From positions 2,046,001 through 2,110,000 of the forward strand of contig NZ_CP020772.1 of the NCBI RefSeq assembly GCF_002097535.1: 64,000 nt of DNA. The letters run 5' to 3'. Position 1 is the stretch's first letter. Each line of letters begins with the position of its first letter. Below are positions 25,145 through 34,894 of this stretch, piece by piece. A program made the position numbers and the translations under genes. The notes under the pieces are model-generated. The model did not search any database, was not told the origin of the DNA, and worked only from the letters and a program-made list of their open reading frames with translations. The DNA is from Halobacillus mangrovi. Its GTDB lineage: Bacteria > Bacillota > Bacilli > Bacillales > Halobacillaceae.

Positions 25145-26491
25145 ATGGATATTAACGACGTCACTATTATCGGTGCGGGGGTAAGTGGTATATTTCTCGC
25201 CTACACGTTATTAAAAGAAGACGATAACCTGAATATCCATATCATTGATAAAGGAAAAAAACTGAGTCAAAGGCAATGTCGAAGAGAGCAAGGCGAACCG
25301 TGTTCTTGTAAGGGTGCGTGTGACAAATACATCGGCTTTGCTGGACTAGGAATGTCCGAGGGAAAGTTCAACTACACGAATGATTTTGGAGGAGAGTTAG
25401 GCAGAAAGATCGGATCTGAAGAAACACTTCATTACATGAAAAAAGTGGACTCGATTTTGTGTTCATTCGGAGGACATGAAAGAAAGAAATATAGTACGAA
25501 GAATATAAACCTTGCGAATAAGGCAGCCACTCATTCTTTGGAAGTGCTTTCCACAGAAACACGTCATCTAGGGACGGTTTTGGCTAAGAAGATATTTCAA
25601 CTTATGTATGAATACATGGAAACCAGCATCAATTTCACCTTTGAAACAGAAATTCACTCGATCCGTAAAGATAAATATTTTCATATAGAAACCAATAACG
25701 GCACTTTTGTTAGCAGACGTGTGGTTATAGCGACAGGGAAGAGTGGAAGTGAATGGTTAAATAGGCAGGCCCAAGCATTGGGATTGAATCAAGGGGAAAC
25801 TCGATTGGACCTAGGGTTACGTGTAGAGATGCGTGGGAATCAATTGGACTCCATCCTTGATCAAACATTCGAAACAAAACTAAGGTATGAATCGGACACT
25901 TATTCAGCAACAACCTATTGTATGAATCCCCATGGACGTATTATCCGTAAATACCAGCATGGATTAGTTATGGCTGATGGACAAAATCAACAAGAAGGTC
26001 ACACGCTTAGTAGAAATCTTAATTTCACGTTATTTGTTCCACAGTACTTTCCTACATACGAAAAAGCTATGAATCAGGCTAAAGAAATTATTGGAAGGAT
26101 CAATCAGAAAAGAGAGAGACTTGTTGTCCAACGGTTAAAAGATCTAAAAAACCGGAAAGTCACTAAGCATATATCAGAGGGGGGGATACTTCCCACCTTA
26201 AAAGCAGATGCCGGGAACCTCTATGATGAGATGCCGGAATTCTACATTCATACTGCCTTGAAGTTCCTCACGAAATTGGAAGGGTTATTAGGAGAATCGG
26301 TAGATGAAGACACACTTCTCTATGGGCTGGATGCAAAATTTTATGAACCTAAGCTCTTCACAGATGATTCCTTTCAATCACATCTTCCCGGTTTTTATCT
26401 TGTTGGAGATTGTTCAGGAGAAACACATTCTCTCTCGCAAGCAGCAGCAAGTGGAGTATATTTAGGAGAAGCAATCTCAAGAAATATCTAG
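25145..26491 (+). CDS. NAD(P)/FAD-dependent oxidoreductase
   Basis: 448-residue flavoprotein. The FAD-binding Rossmann motif is VTIIGAGVSGIFLAYTLL at the very start, with HIIDKGK as the acidic end of the fold. A cysteine-rich stretch follows (CRREQGEPCSCKGACDKYIG, near 42-61), then a second nucleotide-binding ATGKSGSEWLNR. The closing PGFYLVGDCSGETHSLSQAAASG binds FAD. The family is that of HI0933/FAD-dependent uncharacterised proteins. I list ATG 25145; TTG 25124, overlapping the previous stop codon, is a fair alternative because the AGGAGG sits very near the ATG. Substrate unknown. Confidence 0.82.
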   Translation: MDINDVTIIGAGVSGIFLAYTLLKEDDNLNIHIIDKGKKLSQRQCRREQGEPCSCKGACDKYIGFAGLGMSEGKFNYTNDFGGELGRKIGSEETLHYMKKVDSILCSFGGHERKKYSTKNINLANKAATHSLEVLSTETRHLGTVLAKKIFQLMYEYMETSINFTFETEIHSIRKDKYFHIETNNGTFVSRRVVIATGKSGSEWLNRQAQALGLNQGETRLDLGLRVEMRGNQLDSILDQTFETKLRYESDTYSATTYCMNPHGRIIRKYQHGLVMADGQNQQEGHTLSRNLNFTLFVPQYFPTYEKAMNQAKEIIGRINQKRERLVVQRLKDLKNRKVTKHISEGGILPTLKADAGNLYDEMPEFYIHTALKFLTKLEGLLGESVDEDTLLYGLDAKFYEPKLFTDDSFQSHLPGFYLVGDCSGETHSLSQAAASGVYLGEAISRNI

Positions 26492-26517
26492 TTCTTTTCT
26501 ATAAAAGGAGGGCACAT

Positions 26518-26613
26518 ATGGATTGGGTGCGGATTCTATTAGGTGTCGGGTTAGTTTACTTTATTTTTTTCTTCATTGCAGTGACTTCAGCCATAAAAAA
26601 AAGAAATCGATAA
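26518..26613 (+). CDS. Single-span membrane micro-protein (31 residues)
   Basis: ATG 26518 has a strong AAAAGGAGGG site seven bases upstream. The product is one membrane helix (RILLGVGLVYFIFFFIAVTSAI) with a basic tail KKRNR. A good terminator follows at once, which argues that this is a real gene at the end of the GNAT-flavoprotein operon. Its function is unknown; many such micro-proteins tune membrane complexes. Confidence 0.7.
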   Translation: MDWVRILLGVGLVYFIFFFIAVTSAIKKRNR

Positions 26614-26637
26614 AGTTTCTAAGTGTATTAATTTGAT

Positions 26638-26667
26638 AACCTTAAGCATTAGCTTAAGGTTTTTTAT
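26638..26667 (+). terminator. Terminator after the micro-protein gene
   Basis: AACCTTAAGC pairs perfectly with GCTTAAGGTT over 4 bases, followed by TTTTATT. Confidence 0.88.
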
Positions 26668-26890
26668 TATAGTTCTAGTCAGTGCTTAAGAAGCGGCCCT
26701 TTCATTCTGAGATTTTTATAAATTCTTTTCAGAAGCTGATTACTTTTCACATTAGTTGTGAGTGACTTATCACCTACTATTGATTCGTACAAAAAGGATA
26801 TAAATGGTAGGATGAAGGTAATAAAGGCTTGTATTATAAAGCCTCATATTTATTCTTCACTAATTATGATTTCATAAAAAAGGAGTTAAT

Positions 26891-27377
26891 ATGGAAGAGA
26901 GTCGAGAGGTTGAAAGGGAAAGTGTGAATCAAAAAAAAAATCCGTTATCGGAGAAAACGTTCTGCTTGGTATTTATTTCTAGCTATCGTAATCCTAATAG
27001 GGTGGTTTCAATCTTTTACGGAATCAGTTCCCCCTATTATGTATTTTGGGTGTTTGTTTTATTACATAAGTTTTATGTATGAATCGTATATGAGTAATCA
27101 ATCGAACAAAAAAATGTGGTATTTATGGGAAGAGCGATGGAGCGGAAAAAAGAGATTATATCAACTAAGATATGGCATCTCTAATGGAATGAATTATCTT
27201 TTTCCTGTATTTCTTGGTGCAGAAACTTTCTGGATTATGACTATTGTTTTTCTTGTAATTGCTATAGTTACCGGTTATCGAAATGGCGGGAAAGAATGGG
27301 AAGCAAAGGAGCATTATTTAGAACAATTTCATAACATAGACGCTAATCATTCTCTGCCGATGCCATCCTCCTCATGA
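26891..27377 (+). CDS. Small membrane protein gene split by a frameshift in an A10 tract
   Basis: AGGAG and ATG 26891 begin MEESREVERESVNQKK. At ten A residues (26931-26940) the sensible frame shifts: dropping one A joins the start to IRYRRKRSAWYLFLAIVILIG and on to the normal-looking end at 27377, about 161 residues in all. The product would have membrane segments near 22-40, 48-62 and 100-125, and a charged part NKKMWYLWEERWSGKKRLYQ between. I do not recognise the family. The shift could be real, phase-variable, corrected by transcriptional slippage on A10, or a sequencing error. Confidence 0.65.
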
Positions 27378-27411
27378 AGTCGGCTAAAATTATCGATTAC
27401 ATCATTTATCT

Positions 27412-27446
27412 AAAGGACCTGCCGTTACTTCTACGGCAGGTCCTTT
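27412..27446. terminator. Bidirectional terminator
   Basis: A perfect 14-bp stem, AAAGGACCTGCCGT with ACGGCAGGTCCTTT, over a 7-base loop. It separates the A10 gene from the convergent yteJ-sppA operon. Confidence 0.88.
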
Positions 27447-27460
27447 ATTCATGCTAATCT

Positions 27461-28000
27461 TTAGATGGTTTTGTGTTCCAAGGTATCATTTAGTTTCTTG
27501 AACTTATTCTTTATAACTGAAGTATCAGAAAACAAATCATGAATCCCTTGATGCTTTTTAGTAAAGGCAACTACTAAGTAAGGAAGTCCTAAGATGGCCA
27601 TACTGATGTAACGACCGATACATTCCCTGAAGATGATTTGACCGTTTGTGAGCGAATCACCCTTCAGTGAAACGACATTTAACCCGAGAATCATTTTTCC
27701 AAGCGTTGCTTTAAAATATTTTGTCATCAAAATAAAGTATAGGAAAAATACAATTGAAGTGGTTATGTTCTCTGCACTGAAAATATCAATCCATAGCTTT
27801 GTATTCTCAAGATTCAATAATCGTAATAGAGGTCGTGTTACAATCGAGTTTACAGCCCAAATCACAATCAGATCAATGATATAAGCTACGAATCGAGAGC
27901 CAAATCCAGCATAGAGAAGCTTTTGAATGTCCGCTTTTTGCTTTTCCAAAATTGAGAGGACAGGAAGGTTCGGTGTTTGGTTTTCAGGTGTTGTTTCCAT
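27461..28000 (-). CDS. yteJ: RDD-family membrane protein, YteJ-like
   Basis: 179 residues with three or four membrane helices. The RDD signature is visible as YAGFGSRFVAYIIDLIVIWAVN near 30-52, with conserved Arg and Asp, and KYFKATLGKMILGLNVVSL near 112-130. RDD proteins have no settled function; some are Na+/H+ antiporters in halophiles. It lies 16 bases after sppA on the same strand, the same order as sppA-yteJ in B. subtilis, so joint action in membrane-protein quality control or cell-envelope stress is likely. GGAGGG precedes its start. Confidence 0.85.
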   Translation of the reverse strand: METTPENQTPNLPVLSILEKQKADIQKLLYAGFGSRFVAYIIDLIVIWAVNSIVTRPLLRLLNLENTKLWIDIFSAENITTSIVFFLYFILMTKYFKATLGKMILGLNVVSLKGDSLTNGQIIFRECIGRYISMAILGLPYLVVAFTKKHQGIHDLFSDTSVIKNKFKKLNDTLEHKTI

Positions 28001-28016
28001 AATTATCCCTCCTTCT

Positions 28017-29012
28017 TTATTCGCTATATAGGTACATCATCGTTGGTCCTTGACGTTCACTAATTAACTTCTCGATATATCGTACCTCGCTGTTAGGCAT
28101 GAAACTCTCAGCTAATGGTAAATCGAAAAATGAACCGATTCTGTTCTTGAATTCGATAACTTGTGGGTTTCCTCCTACCTCTTTCTTTAAAGCTTTTAAG
28201 GCATCTTCGCGAAAACCGATTTTGTCTACGAGTCCATTCTCTACTGCTTGTTTACCAGAATATATTCTTCCATCAGCTAATTCATAAACCTTATCCTCTG
28301 GCATATCCCGGCCTTCTGCAATCACATCGACAAATTGTTCGTAAGATTCATCGACCAAGTTTTGGATGATTTCTCGCTCTTCTCCTGTCATCTCACGGGT
28401 AGGGCTCATAATATCTTTGTACTTACCGCTCTTGAAAGTATTGAATTTCACACCGTATTCATTGGCCAGTTCTTGATAGTTGATATTTTCCATAATCACA
28501 CCAAGAGATCCAGTGAAGGTCTCATTAGATGCATAGATGCGATCAGCAGGGGTGGAGACATAATACCCTCCTGAAGCGGCCATGCTTCCCATAGAAACAT
28601 AAATGGGCTTGCCAGCATCTTTAATTTTCATTAGCTTATCGTGGATTTCAGCACTTTCATATACGCCACCCCCCGGTGAATTCACGTAGAGTAAAACGCC
28701 CTTTATAGAAGGATCTTCTATAATTTTGTCCATTTGTTTCATAACATGTTCGTGCTGATAACCACTGCCGCTGAACGGATTTGAATTGGACCCGGGAGTG
28801 TTCATAATGGTTCCTTCAATATTAACTCGTACAATTCTATTGCTGGAGTTTCCATTTTCAATAACCTTCTCACTTAATTGTTGATTTCCAGAAAACATAG
28901 ATTGTGAACTCTCAGAGAAATTATCACTTATGAAAAAATTCACACTTTGAAAAACGATCGCAATAATTAAAAGGGTCCCTGCTATGATACTGGCTGTTAT
29001 CCTTTTGTTCAT
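28017..29012 (-). CDS. sppA: Signal peptide peptidase SppA
   Basis: 331-residue membrane-anchored serine protease of the S49 family that clears cleaved signal peptides. An N-terminal helix (ASIIAGTLLIIAIVFQSVNFF) anchors it. The nucleophile serine is in GSMAASGGYYVSTPAD near 143, preceded by YVNSPGGGVYESAEI as the oxyanion part, and the catalytic lysine is in FKSGKYKDIMSPTREM near 198. The Bacillus SppA works as a dome-like octamer. RBS GAGGAGG precedes the start. It is the first gene of an operon with yteJ. Confidence 0.9.
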   Translation of the reverse strand: MNKRITASIIAGTLLIIAIVFQSVNFFISDNFSESSQSMFSGNQQLSEKVIENGNSSNRIVRVNIEGTIMNTPGSNSNPFSGSGYQHEHVMKQMDKIIEDPSIKGVLLYVNSPGGGVYESAEIHDKLMKIKDAGKPIYVSMGSMAASGGYYVSTPADRIYASNETFTGSLGVIMENINYQELANEYGVKFNTFKSGKYKDIMSPTREMTGEEREIIQNLVDESYEQFVDVIAEGRDMPEDKVYELADGRIYSGKQAVENGLVDKIGFREDALKALKKEVGGNPQVIEFKNRIGSFFDLPLAESFMPNSEVRYIEKLISERQGPTMMYLYSE

Positions 29013-29301
29013 CTTAAATCCTCCTCTAGGTATGCATTTGTGTCTTATGTAAGAATAGTTCTGGAAGCGAATGGAGATGGATGATCTGTGTTTCTAACTA
29101 TACTACATTACGACCCACTTTACATACGACCATCTCCTGCTGAAAGTTTCAGGAAAATACTAGTTGAATTGATTCTCTCTGATTTCTAACGTTCATAATT
29201 AAATAGGAATTTTTTCTTAGGAATTTATTACAATTTTCAGAATTGCCTATGTTTCAGGAGAAATTTACCATCAAGTTATGTTATAGTATTAAAAGAATTT
29301 A
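29013..29301. other. Divergent promoter region between sppA and the pullulanase gene
   Basis: No gene of normal size is visible. The right end is AT-rich and includes TATAGT near 29282, a weak promoter candidate for the pullulanase. The sppA promoter should lie near 29040-29100 but no consensus pair stood out. Confidence 0.4.
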
Positions 29302-29315
29302 TGAAACCGTTTGCA
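29302..29315 (+). promoter_or_regulatory. Catabolite-responsive element (cre) ahead of pullulanase
   Basis: TGAAACCGTTTGCA fits the CcpA site TGWAANCGNTNWCA at 13 of 14 positions. It sits 58 bases before the start codon, downstream of the likely transcription start, the usual place for glucose repression. Confidence 0.72.
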
Positions 29316-29372
29316 TAAAAGTGCGGATGGTTTATTCAACCTGCTCACAGGTTATTAAAGGAGGAGATAGTA

Positions 29373-32126
29373 ATGTTGGGGAGGAAAAGGTTCATGGCAC
29401 TTGTAAGCAGCTTGGTTTTGCTGATGATATTTTCAGCAGTTACCCCATTCTCAATAATCGGGAAATCATATAGCCAGGCGGAGGAGTTGACTGAGGAAAG
29501 TGTGCCTGATGGGCACGTAAGAATCCATTATAAACGTCTTGATGGGGCCTATGACGGATGGGGTCTTCACCTATGGAATCAGGACAGCCAACAGCCTGCG
29601 ATCGACTTTAAGGTAGACTGGGCAGATCCTGTTTTATTTGATCAGGCTTCAGACTGGGGTGTCTATGTAGACGTACCAGTTATCGACATAACAAATGGGT
29701 TAAACTTCATTGTGCACAAAGGTGATGAAAAGGATACGCCAAATGACAGAAACTTTCCAAAGACTGGTGAAAGGGAATTTTGGATTGTCCAGGGTCAGGA
29801 AGAAGTTTATACGAATGAACCTTCCATCGATACGACAATCACACATGCAGAAGTGGTAGAAGATAATAAAATTGTTGCCTATTTGAATCAAGTAGGTAAA
29901 GAGGTCTCTATTAATGACATAAAACTTTTCGATCAAGAAGGAAGGCTGGTTAATATAAAAGCCTTAGATCAGGCAGGGTCTGAATTACATATAACTACTG
30001 AACGATCCCTTGATGTAACGAAAACCCACTCGATTGAAATAAAAAAAGATCGAAAGCCAGTAAGTGTTTCGTGGGAATTGATAGATCAAAAGTTCGCTTA
30101 TGATGGAAACGACTTAGGTGTTACCTTACAGGAAGACGGCACAGCCACATTAAAAGTGTGGTCTCCAAAAGCAAGTCAAGTGTCGGTCCGCCTGTTTGAT
30201 AAAGATGATCAATACAGCTTATTAGAAGACAACATTGAAATGACAAGAAGTGGAAAAGGCGTCTGGCAAGTAGTCCTTGATGCAAACAATACAGGCTTAA
30301 AGGACCTAAAAGGATATTATTATCAATACAAGGTTACAGAGGGTGGAGAAACAAATTTTGCTCTCGATCCTTATGCCAAATCTATGGCAGCCTCAAGCGA
30401 TGATGACGCAGATACAGTTGGGAAAGCAGCCATTGTAGATCCGTCAGATATCGGGCCCAAACTGAAATATGCAAAAATTAAAGGGTATGAAAAGAAAGAG
30501 GATGCTATCATTTGGGAAGCACACGTGAGGGACTTCACTTCAGATCCTGATCTAGAATCAAAATTAGACAGTCAGTTTGGGACATTTTCTTCTTTTGGTG
30601 AAAAGCTAGATTATCTGAAAGATCTAGGCGTCACACATGTCCAGCTCTTACCTGTTATGAAATATTACTTCGGTAATGAACTTGAGAATGATGAGAGGGA
30701 ACTTGATTATTCTTCCTCAGGTAATAATTATAACTGGGGCTATGATCCTCATAGTTATTTTTCGCTCTCTGGCATGTATTCGGAGCGTCCAAAGGATCCA
30801 GAAGCGAGAATTGCTGAATTTAAGCAGCTGATTAAGGAGATTCACAAACGCAAAATGGGTGTCATCCTTGATGTGGTGTACAATCACACAGCTAAAGTGG
30901 ATATCCTGGAAAACCTTGTTTCAGATTACTACCATTTCGAGGACACCGAGGGTAATACAAAAACGGGTTACGGCGGTGGTAAAGTCGGAACAACTCATTA
31001 TATGTCTCGGAAGTTGATGGTTGATTCTATCAAATATTGGACGGAGGAATTTAAAGTTGATGGATTCCGTTTTGATTTAATGGGAGACCTTGATGCTGAA
31101 AGTGTTCAAATGGCCTATGATGAAGCAAAAAAACTAAACCCTAATATTTTGATGATAGGGGAAGGGTGGAGAACATTCGTAGGTGATGGAAGTCCGGAAA
31201 ATGAAGTAACCCCTGCAGATCAAGACTGGATGGGTGAAACGGAAAGTGCAGCTGTTTTCTCTGATGAAATCCGTAATGAGTTAAAATCTGGATATGGAAG
31301 TGAAGGAGAACCGCGATTCATCACAGGGGGAGCTCGTGATATTACAATGATATTCAATAATATTAAGGGTCAACCCAGCAATGTCACTGAAGATGATCCA
31401 GGTGATATTGTTCAATATATAGCTGCTCATGATAATTTAACCTTACATGACGTTATCGCTCAGTCCATTAAGAAGGATCCAGCTAAACATGAAGAAGAAA
31501 TTCAAAAACGGATACGTCTCGGAAATACAATGATCCTGACTAGTCAGGGTGTTTCTTTCCTCCATGCAGGCCAGGAATATGGCAGAACCAAACAATGGTT
31601 TGGAGAAGGTGTACCAGAGGCTAAATCTACATTCATGGTGGATGAAAATGGCGAACCATTCGAAAATCCATATTTCATCCATGATTCCTATGATTCTACT
31701 GATGCAATCAATCAATTCGATTGGGAAAAGGTATCGGAAGAAGGCGTCCAAAAACAAACGATGGAATATACAAAAGGATTGATTGCTCTAAGAAGATCAA
31801 CAAACGCTTTCCGCCTGGGATCACAAGAGCTGGTCAACACCAATGTTAGTCTGCTAGACGCTCCTGAGATCAAACAAGAAGATCTTGTTTTAGCCTATAA
31901 GAGCGTGTCTACAGATCATACAGGGACATATTATGTCTTCATTAACGCAGACAATAAAAAGCGCTCCCTTTCTCTTAAAGAAGATTTAAGAAAAGGAAAA
32001 GTCGTTGTTGATGCTGATGAAGCCGGAACGAAAAAAGTAAAGAAACCTAATGGTTATGAGCTGAAAAAAAACAGCATTACACTTGAGCCTTTAACAGCAG
32101 TAGTAGTAAAAGTGAAACAAAAATAA
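29373..32126 (+). CDS. pulA: Secreted type I pullulanase
   Basis: 917-residue exported enzyme that cuts alpha-1,6 branches in pullulan and starch. A signal peptide spans about 1-34. CBM41 follows (GHVRIHYKRLDGAYDGWGLHLWN near 48-70), then a further beta domain and CBM48 (LKVWSPKASQVSVRLFD near 265), then the GH13 barrel. The pullulanase type I signature YNWGYDP is near 453, DVVYNHTA near 500, GFRFDLMGD near 563 with the nucleophile Asp, GEGW near 597 with the acid Glu, and AAHDNLTLHD near 685. The C-terminal beta domain closes it. RBS GGAGGAG. A cre site upstream suggests glucose repression. No S-layer or LPXTG anchor is seen. Confidence 0.93.
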   Translation: MLGRKRFMALVSSLVLLMIFSAVTPFSIIGKSYSQAEELTEESVPDGHVRIHYKRLDGAYDGWGLHLWNQDSQQPAIDFKVDWADPVLFDQASDWGVYVDVPVIDITNGLNFIVHKGDEKDTPNDRNFPKTGEREFWIVQGQEEVYTNEPSIDTTITHAEVVEDNKIVAYLNQVGKEVSINDIKLFDQEGRLVNIKALDQAGSELHITTERSLDVTKTHSIEIKKDRKPVSVSWELIDQKFAYDGNDLGVTLQEDGTATLKVWSPKASQVSVRLFDKDDQYSLLEDNIEMTRSGKGVWQVVLDANNTGLKDLKGYYYQYKVTEGGETNFALDPYAKSMAASSDDDADTVGKAAIVDPSDIGPKLKYAKIKGYEKKEDAIIWEAHVRDFTSDPDLESKLDSQFGTFSSFGEKLDYLKDLGVTHVQLLPVMKYYFGNELENDERELDYSSSGNNYNWGYDPHSYFSLSGMYSERPKDPEARIAEFKQLIKEIHKRKMGVILDVVYNHTAKVDILENLVSDYYHFEDTEGNTKTGYGGGKVGTTHYMSRKLMVDSIKYWTEEFKVDGFRFDLMGDLDAESVQMAYDEAKKLNPNILMIGEGWRTFVGDGSPENEVTPADQDWMGETESAAVFSDEIRNELKSGYGSEGEPRFITGGARDITMIFNNIKGQPSNVTEDDPGDIVQYIAAHDNLTLHDVIAQSIKKDPAKHEEEIQKRIRLGNTMILTSQGVSFLHAGQEYGRTKQWFGEGVPEAKSTFMVDENGEPFENPYFIHDSYDSTDAINQFDWEKVSEEGVQKQTMEYTKGLIALRRSTNAFRLGSQELVNTNVSLLDAPEIKQEDLVLAYKSVSTDHTGTYYVFINADNKKRSLSLKEDLRKGKVVVDADEAGTKKVKKPNGYELKKNSITLEPLTAVVVKVKQK

Positions 32127-32131
32127 AAGGG

Positions 32132-32166
32132 AAAACCCTCTTTGTCAAAGACATGGAGGGTTTTTG
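32132..32166. terminator. Bidirectional terminator after pullulanase
   Basis: AAAACCCTC pairs with GAGGGTTTT over a 15-base loop, with T runs on both strands. It also lies just beyond the convergent VOC gene. Confidence 0.8.
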
Positions 32167-32167
32167 A

Positions 32168-32539
32168 TTATCCGTTACAAACCATAATGATGTTCCCGTC
32201 CGGATCCTTCAAATGGAAAAAAGATAAATCCTCAAATTTAAATAGATCAGATACGACTTGGAAACCCTCATCTTTTGTAAAATGATAGGCCTGATCAATA
32301 TCATCGGTGTGAAAATTGAATAAAGGGTGAGGAGAGGGTTTTACTGTTTTTGTACCGTTTGCACCTGCGTCCAGGATTAGTCCTGTATAATCATTAATTT
32401 CCATGTTGTATATGGGGAGTTCTATGTTTTCTTCTTTAAATTCTTGCCCTAGCAGTTCACAATACCACTTTACAGATCTTTTTAGGTCACTCACATGCAC
32501 AAACACCGTATTTAATTGGTTCTTAATCGGACTTTTCAT
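32168..32539 (-). CDS. VOC family protein
   Basis: 123-residue glyoxalase-fold protein. It begins LNTVFVHVSDLKRSVKWYCELLG and ends SFFHLKDPDGNIIMVCNG; both are typical of small VOC enzymes. Likely metal ligands are the His near 15, a Glu or Asp in the middle, and HLKDPDGN. The substrate is unknown. It ends close to the pullulanase terminator and has its own promoter region in the large gap to the right. Confidence 0.83.
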   Translation of the reverse strand: MKSPIKNQLNTVFVHVSDLKRSVKWYCELLGQEFKEENIELPIYNMEINDYTGLILDAGANGTKTVKPSPHPLFNFHTDDIDQAYHFTKDEGFQVVSDLFKFEDLSFFHLKDPDGNIIMVCNG

Positions 32540-33136
32540 TTTATTACTCCTTTAGGTTAATTTCTCTTACACTTATCTAATGATTGAAGTAAGAAAAATC
32601 ATAGATTTTTTCATAAAAAATTAAAGGAAAGTTTCCGAGATAAGCATCCTTATCCTTAAGGCTAAGTTTCAAGACTTCTTAGGTCCTTTACCTTAAAGGT
32701 ATAGGTTTAACTGGAAAACGACTCGTTCAACTGCATTGATCCGACTGCATACCATGGAATTCCAGTTAGCTTTCAGCACAACTAAGAACTATAAGGTTCA
32801 ATTTCTTTTTTGAAGTTTCTCCCTCCTGTCTTTACTCGTTATTCAAAAGTACTCTCCCAAAATTTAGTAACAAGTCTTGTTTTCTACGATTAATTTGAAA
32901 AACCCTCCTATCTTATAAATGACCTATGTAATATTGTATTTTTGAAGATTTTGAACTAATGACCTAGTATTCTTTTCCTGATGACATTAGGAAATTAAAA
33001 TGATAAAGGTTTTAGGTGATAAATTACCTAACTACACATATGTTTGGAAATAAATAGAAGTACATTTGAATGAGATCACTAATTTTATTAGGTTAGATAT
33101 CCTAGTAAATTTGATGCTCTAAGGTTATTTATTAAT
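32540..33136. other. AT-rich gap without a gene
   Basis: I see no convincing frame on either strand. A CTTATCCTTAAGGCTAAG palindrome lies near 32650 and a TACCTTAAAGGTA palindrome near 32690; they could be operators or relics. Stop codons are dense in all frames. The VOC promoter should be at the left end and the oppA promoter is at the right end. Confidence 0.5.
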
Positions 33137-33165
33137 TTGCGGAAAATTTAGTAAAATTGTATAAT
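33137..33165 (+). promoter_or_regulatory. Sigma-A promoter of the oppA gene
   Basis: TTGCGG (33137-33142), 17 bases, TATAAT (33160-33165), with the ribosome site GGGGAGG 37 bases further on. Confidence 0.65.
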
Positions 33166-33218
33166 TCAGAACGTATGTTCATAGAACTACATATTATTTT
33201 TGGGGAGGTTACTTACAT

Positions 33219-34886
33219 ATGAAAAAACATGGATGGTTTCTATTCGGGATTATACTTGCAGTAAGCATGTTGTTAGCCGCATGTTCGGGAGGAGAAGAAA
33301 CCGGTGGAGAATCGACTCAGTCTGATGGGGATGACTCTTCCTCAAGTAATGAACAAGTTTTGCGCCTTACGGAGGGGGCTGAAATTCCTTCAATGGACTC
33401 ATCTCTGACGATTGATGCCATAGCAGCACAATGGTTAGGTGCTACGAAGGATGGCCTATACCGTTTAGGGAAAGATGGAAAAACAGAACCTGGGATCGCC
33501 AAAGATCATAACGTAAGTGATGACGGACTTGTTTGGACATTTAAACTGCGTGAAGATGCCAAGTGGTCTAATGGAGAACCGGTTACAGCTCATGATTTTG
33601 TGTTCGCCTGGCAAAGGGCCATCAATCCAGATATCGGTTCAGAATACGGTCCCTATATGATGAATGGTGTTATTAAAAATGCAGAAGCCGTTTCTAAAGG
33701 AGAAAAAGAGCTTGATGCACTAGGTGTCAAAGCTGTAGATGACTATACGTTTGAGGTTACCCTTGAAAAACCTACGCCTTACTTTGAATCCATGACGGCT
33801 TTTGGTACATTCCTGCCGATGAACGAGAAATTTGTCAAGGAGCAAGGGGAGCAGTATGCCATGGAAGCAGATGCCTTGCTGGCTAACGGACCTTTCATTA
33901 TGACTGAGTGGGACCATGGAGAAGGCTGGACCGTAGAGAAGAACAAAGATTACTGGGACGCTGACAAAGTAAAGTTAGATAAAATTAAAGTAAATGTAGT
34001 AAAAGACACAGCATCTGCCGTAAACTTGTATCAGACAGATGAAGTCGACGTCGCGAACTTATCTTCTGAATTTGTTGATGAATACCGTAGTTCAGAAGAG
34101 TTCCGGGTAGAAGAAGAACCAACCATATTCTTTTTAAAAATGAATCAAGAAAATGAAATCCTTTCAAATGTACATGCTCGTAAAGCAATTCAAATGGTAG
34201 TTGATCGTCAGAGTATGGTGGATGTTATTTTGAACAATGGATCTATTCCTGCTGGTGGAAACGTTCCAGCTAATTTCGTCCAGCATCCTGAAACTAACGA
34301 AGATTTCCGTGAAATCAATGGAGCACTAGTCGAATCGAATGTAGAAAAAGCTCAGGAGCATTGGAAAAAAGCGAAGGAAGAGCTTGGCATTAAAAATGCA
34401 GAGCTCCGTTACTTGGGTGGAGATACTGAGGTAGCGAAAAATTTAGACGCTTATATTAAGGATCAGCTCGAGCAACTTGAAGGATTGACCATTCAAGTAG
34501 AAAGTGTTCCTTTTAAAGTTCGATTAGAGCGAGATAGCAATATGGATTATGATATCGAAAATTATGGTTGGGGTCCGGATTACATTGACCCTAACACTTT
34601 CTTAAACTTATGGGTGACAGATGGTGGAAACAATAAGACAGGTTATTCCAGTGAAAAATATGATACCTTGATTAAAAAAGCGGCAACAGATCTTGCACAG
34701 AAACCAGTGGAACGATTTGAAACCTTCCTTGAAGCTGAAAAATTATTAATTCAAGAAGATGCTGTAATCGCACCACTTTACCAGCGTGCAAGAGCGCAGC
34801 TTTGGAAACCTTATGTGAAGAATGTAACCTCAAACCCAATGGGACCGGATTACAACTACAAATATGCCTATATCGAAGAGGAATAA
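33219..34886 (+). CDS. Oligopeptide ABC transporter substrate-binding lipoprotein (OppA type)
   Basis: 555-residue lipoprotein that binds oligopeptides outside the membrane. The lipobox LLAAC places the lipidated Cys near residue 22, followed by a Ser/Gly/Glu/Asp-rich linker (to about 48). The solute-binding family 5 fold follows, with LRLTEGAEIPSMDSSLT, WTFKLREDAKWSNGEPVTAHDFVFAWQRA near 107-135, and GWGPDYIDPNTFLNLWV near 450. Acidic residues are plentiful, in line with a halophile. The permease and ATPase genes are not next to it, so it must serve a transporter elsewhere. A terminator follows directly. Confidence 0.9.
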   Translation: MKKHGWFLFGIILAVSMLLAACSGGEETGGESTQSDGDDSSSSNEQVLRLTEGAEIPSMDSSLTIDAIAAQWLGATKDGLYRLGKDGKTEPGIAKDHNVSDDGLVWTFKLREDAKWSNGEPVTAHDFVFAWQRAINPDIGSEYGPYMMNGVIKNAEAVSKGEKELDALGVKAVDDYTFEVTLEKPTPYFESMTAFGTFLPMNEKFVKEQGEQYAMEADALLANGPFIMTEWDHGEGWTVEKNKDYWDADKVKLDKIKVNVVKDTASAVNLYQTDEVDVANLSSEFVDEYRSSEEFRVEEEPTIFFLKMNQENEILSNVHARKAIQMVVDRQSMVDVILNNGSIPAGGNVPANFVQHPETNEDFREINGALVESNVEKAQEHWKKAKEELGIKNAELRYLGGDTEVAKNLDAYIKDQLEQLEGLTIQVESVPFKVRLERDSNMDYDIENYGWGPDYIDPNTFLNLWVTDGGNNKTGYSSEKYDTLIKKAATDLAQKPVERFETFLEAEKLLIQEDAVIAPLYQRARAQLWKPYVKNVTSNPMGPDYNYKYAYIEEE

Positions 34887-34894
34887 TTACATTA

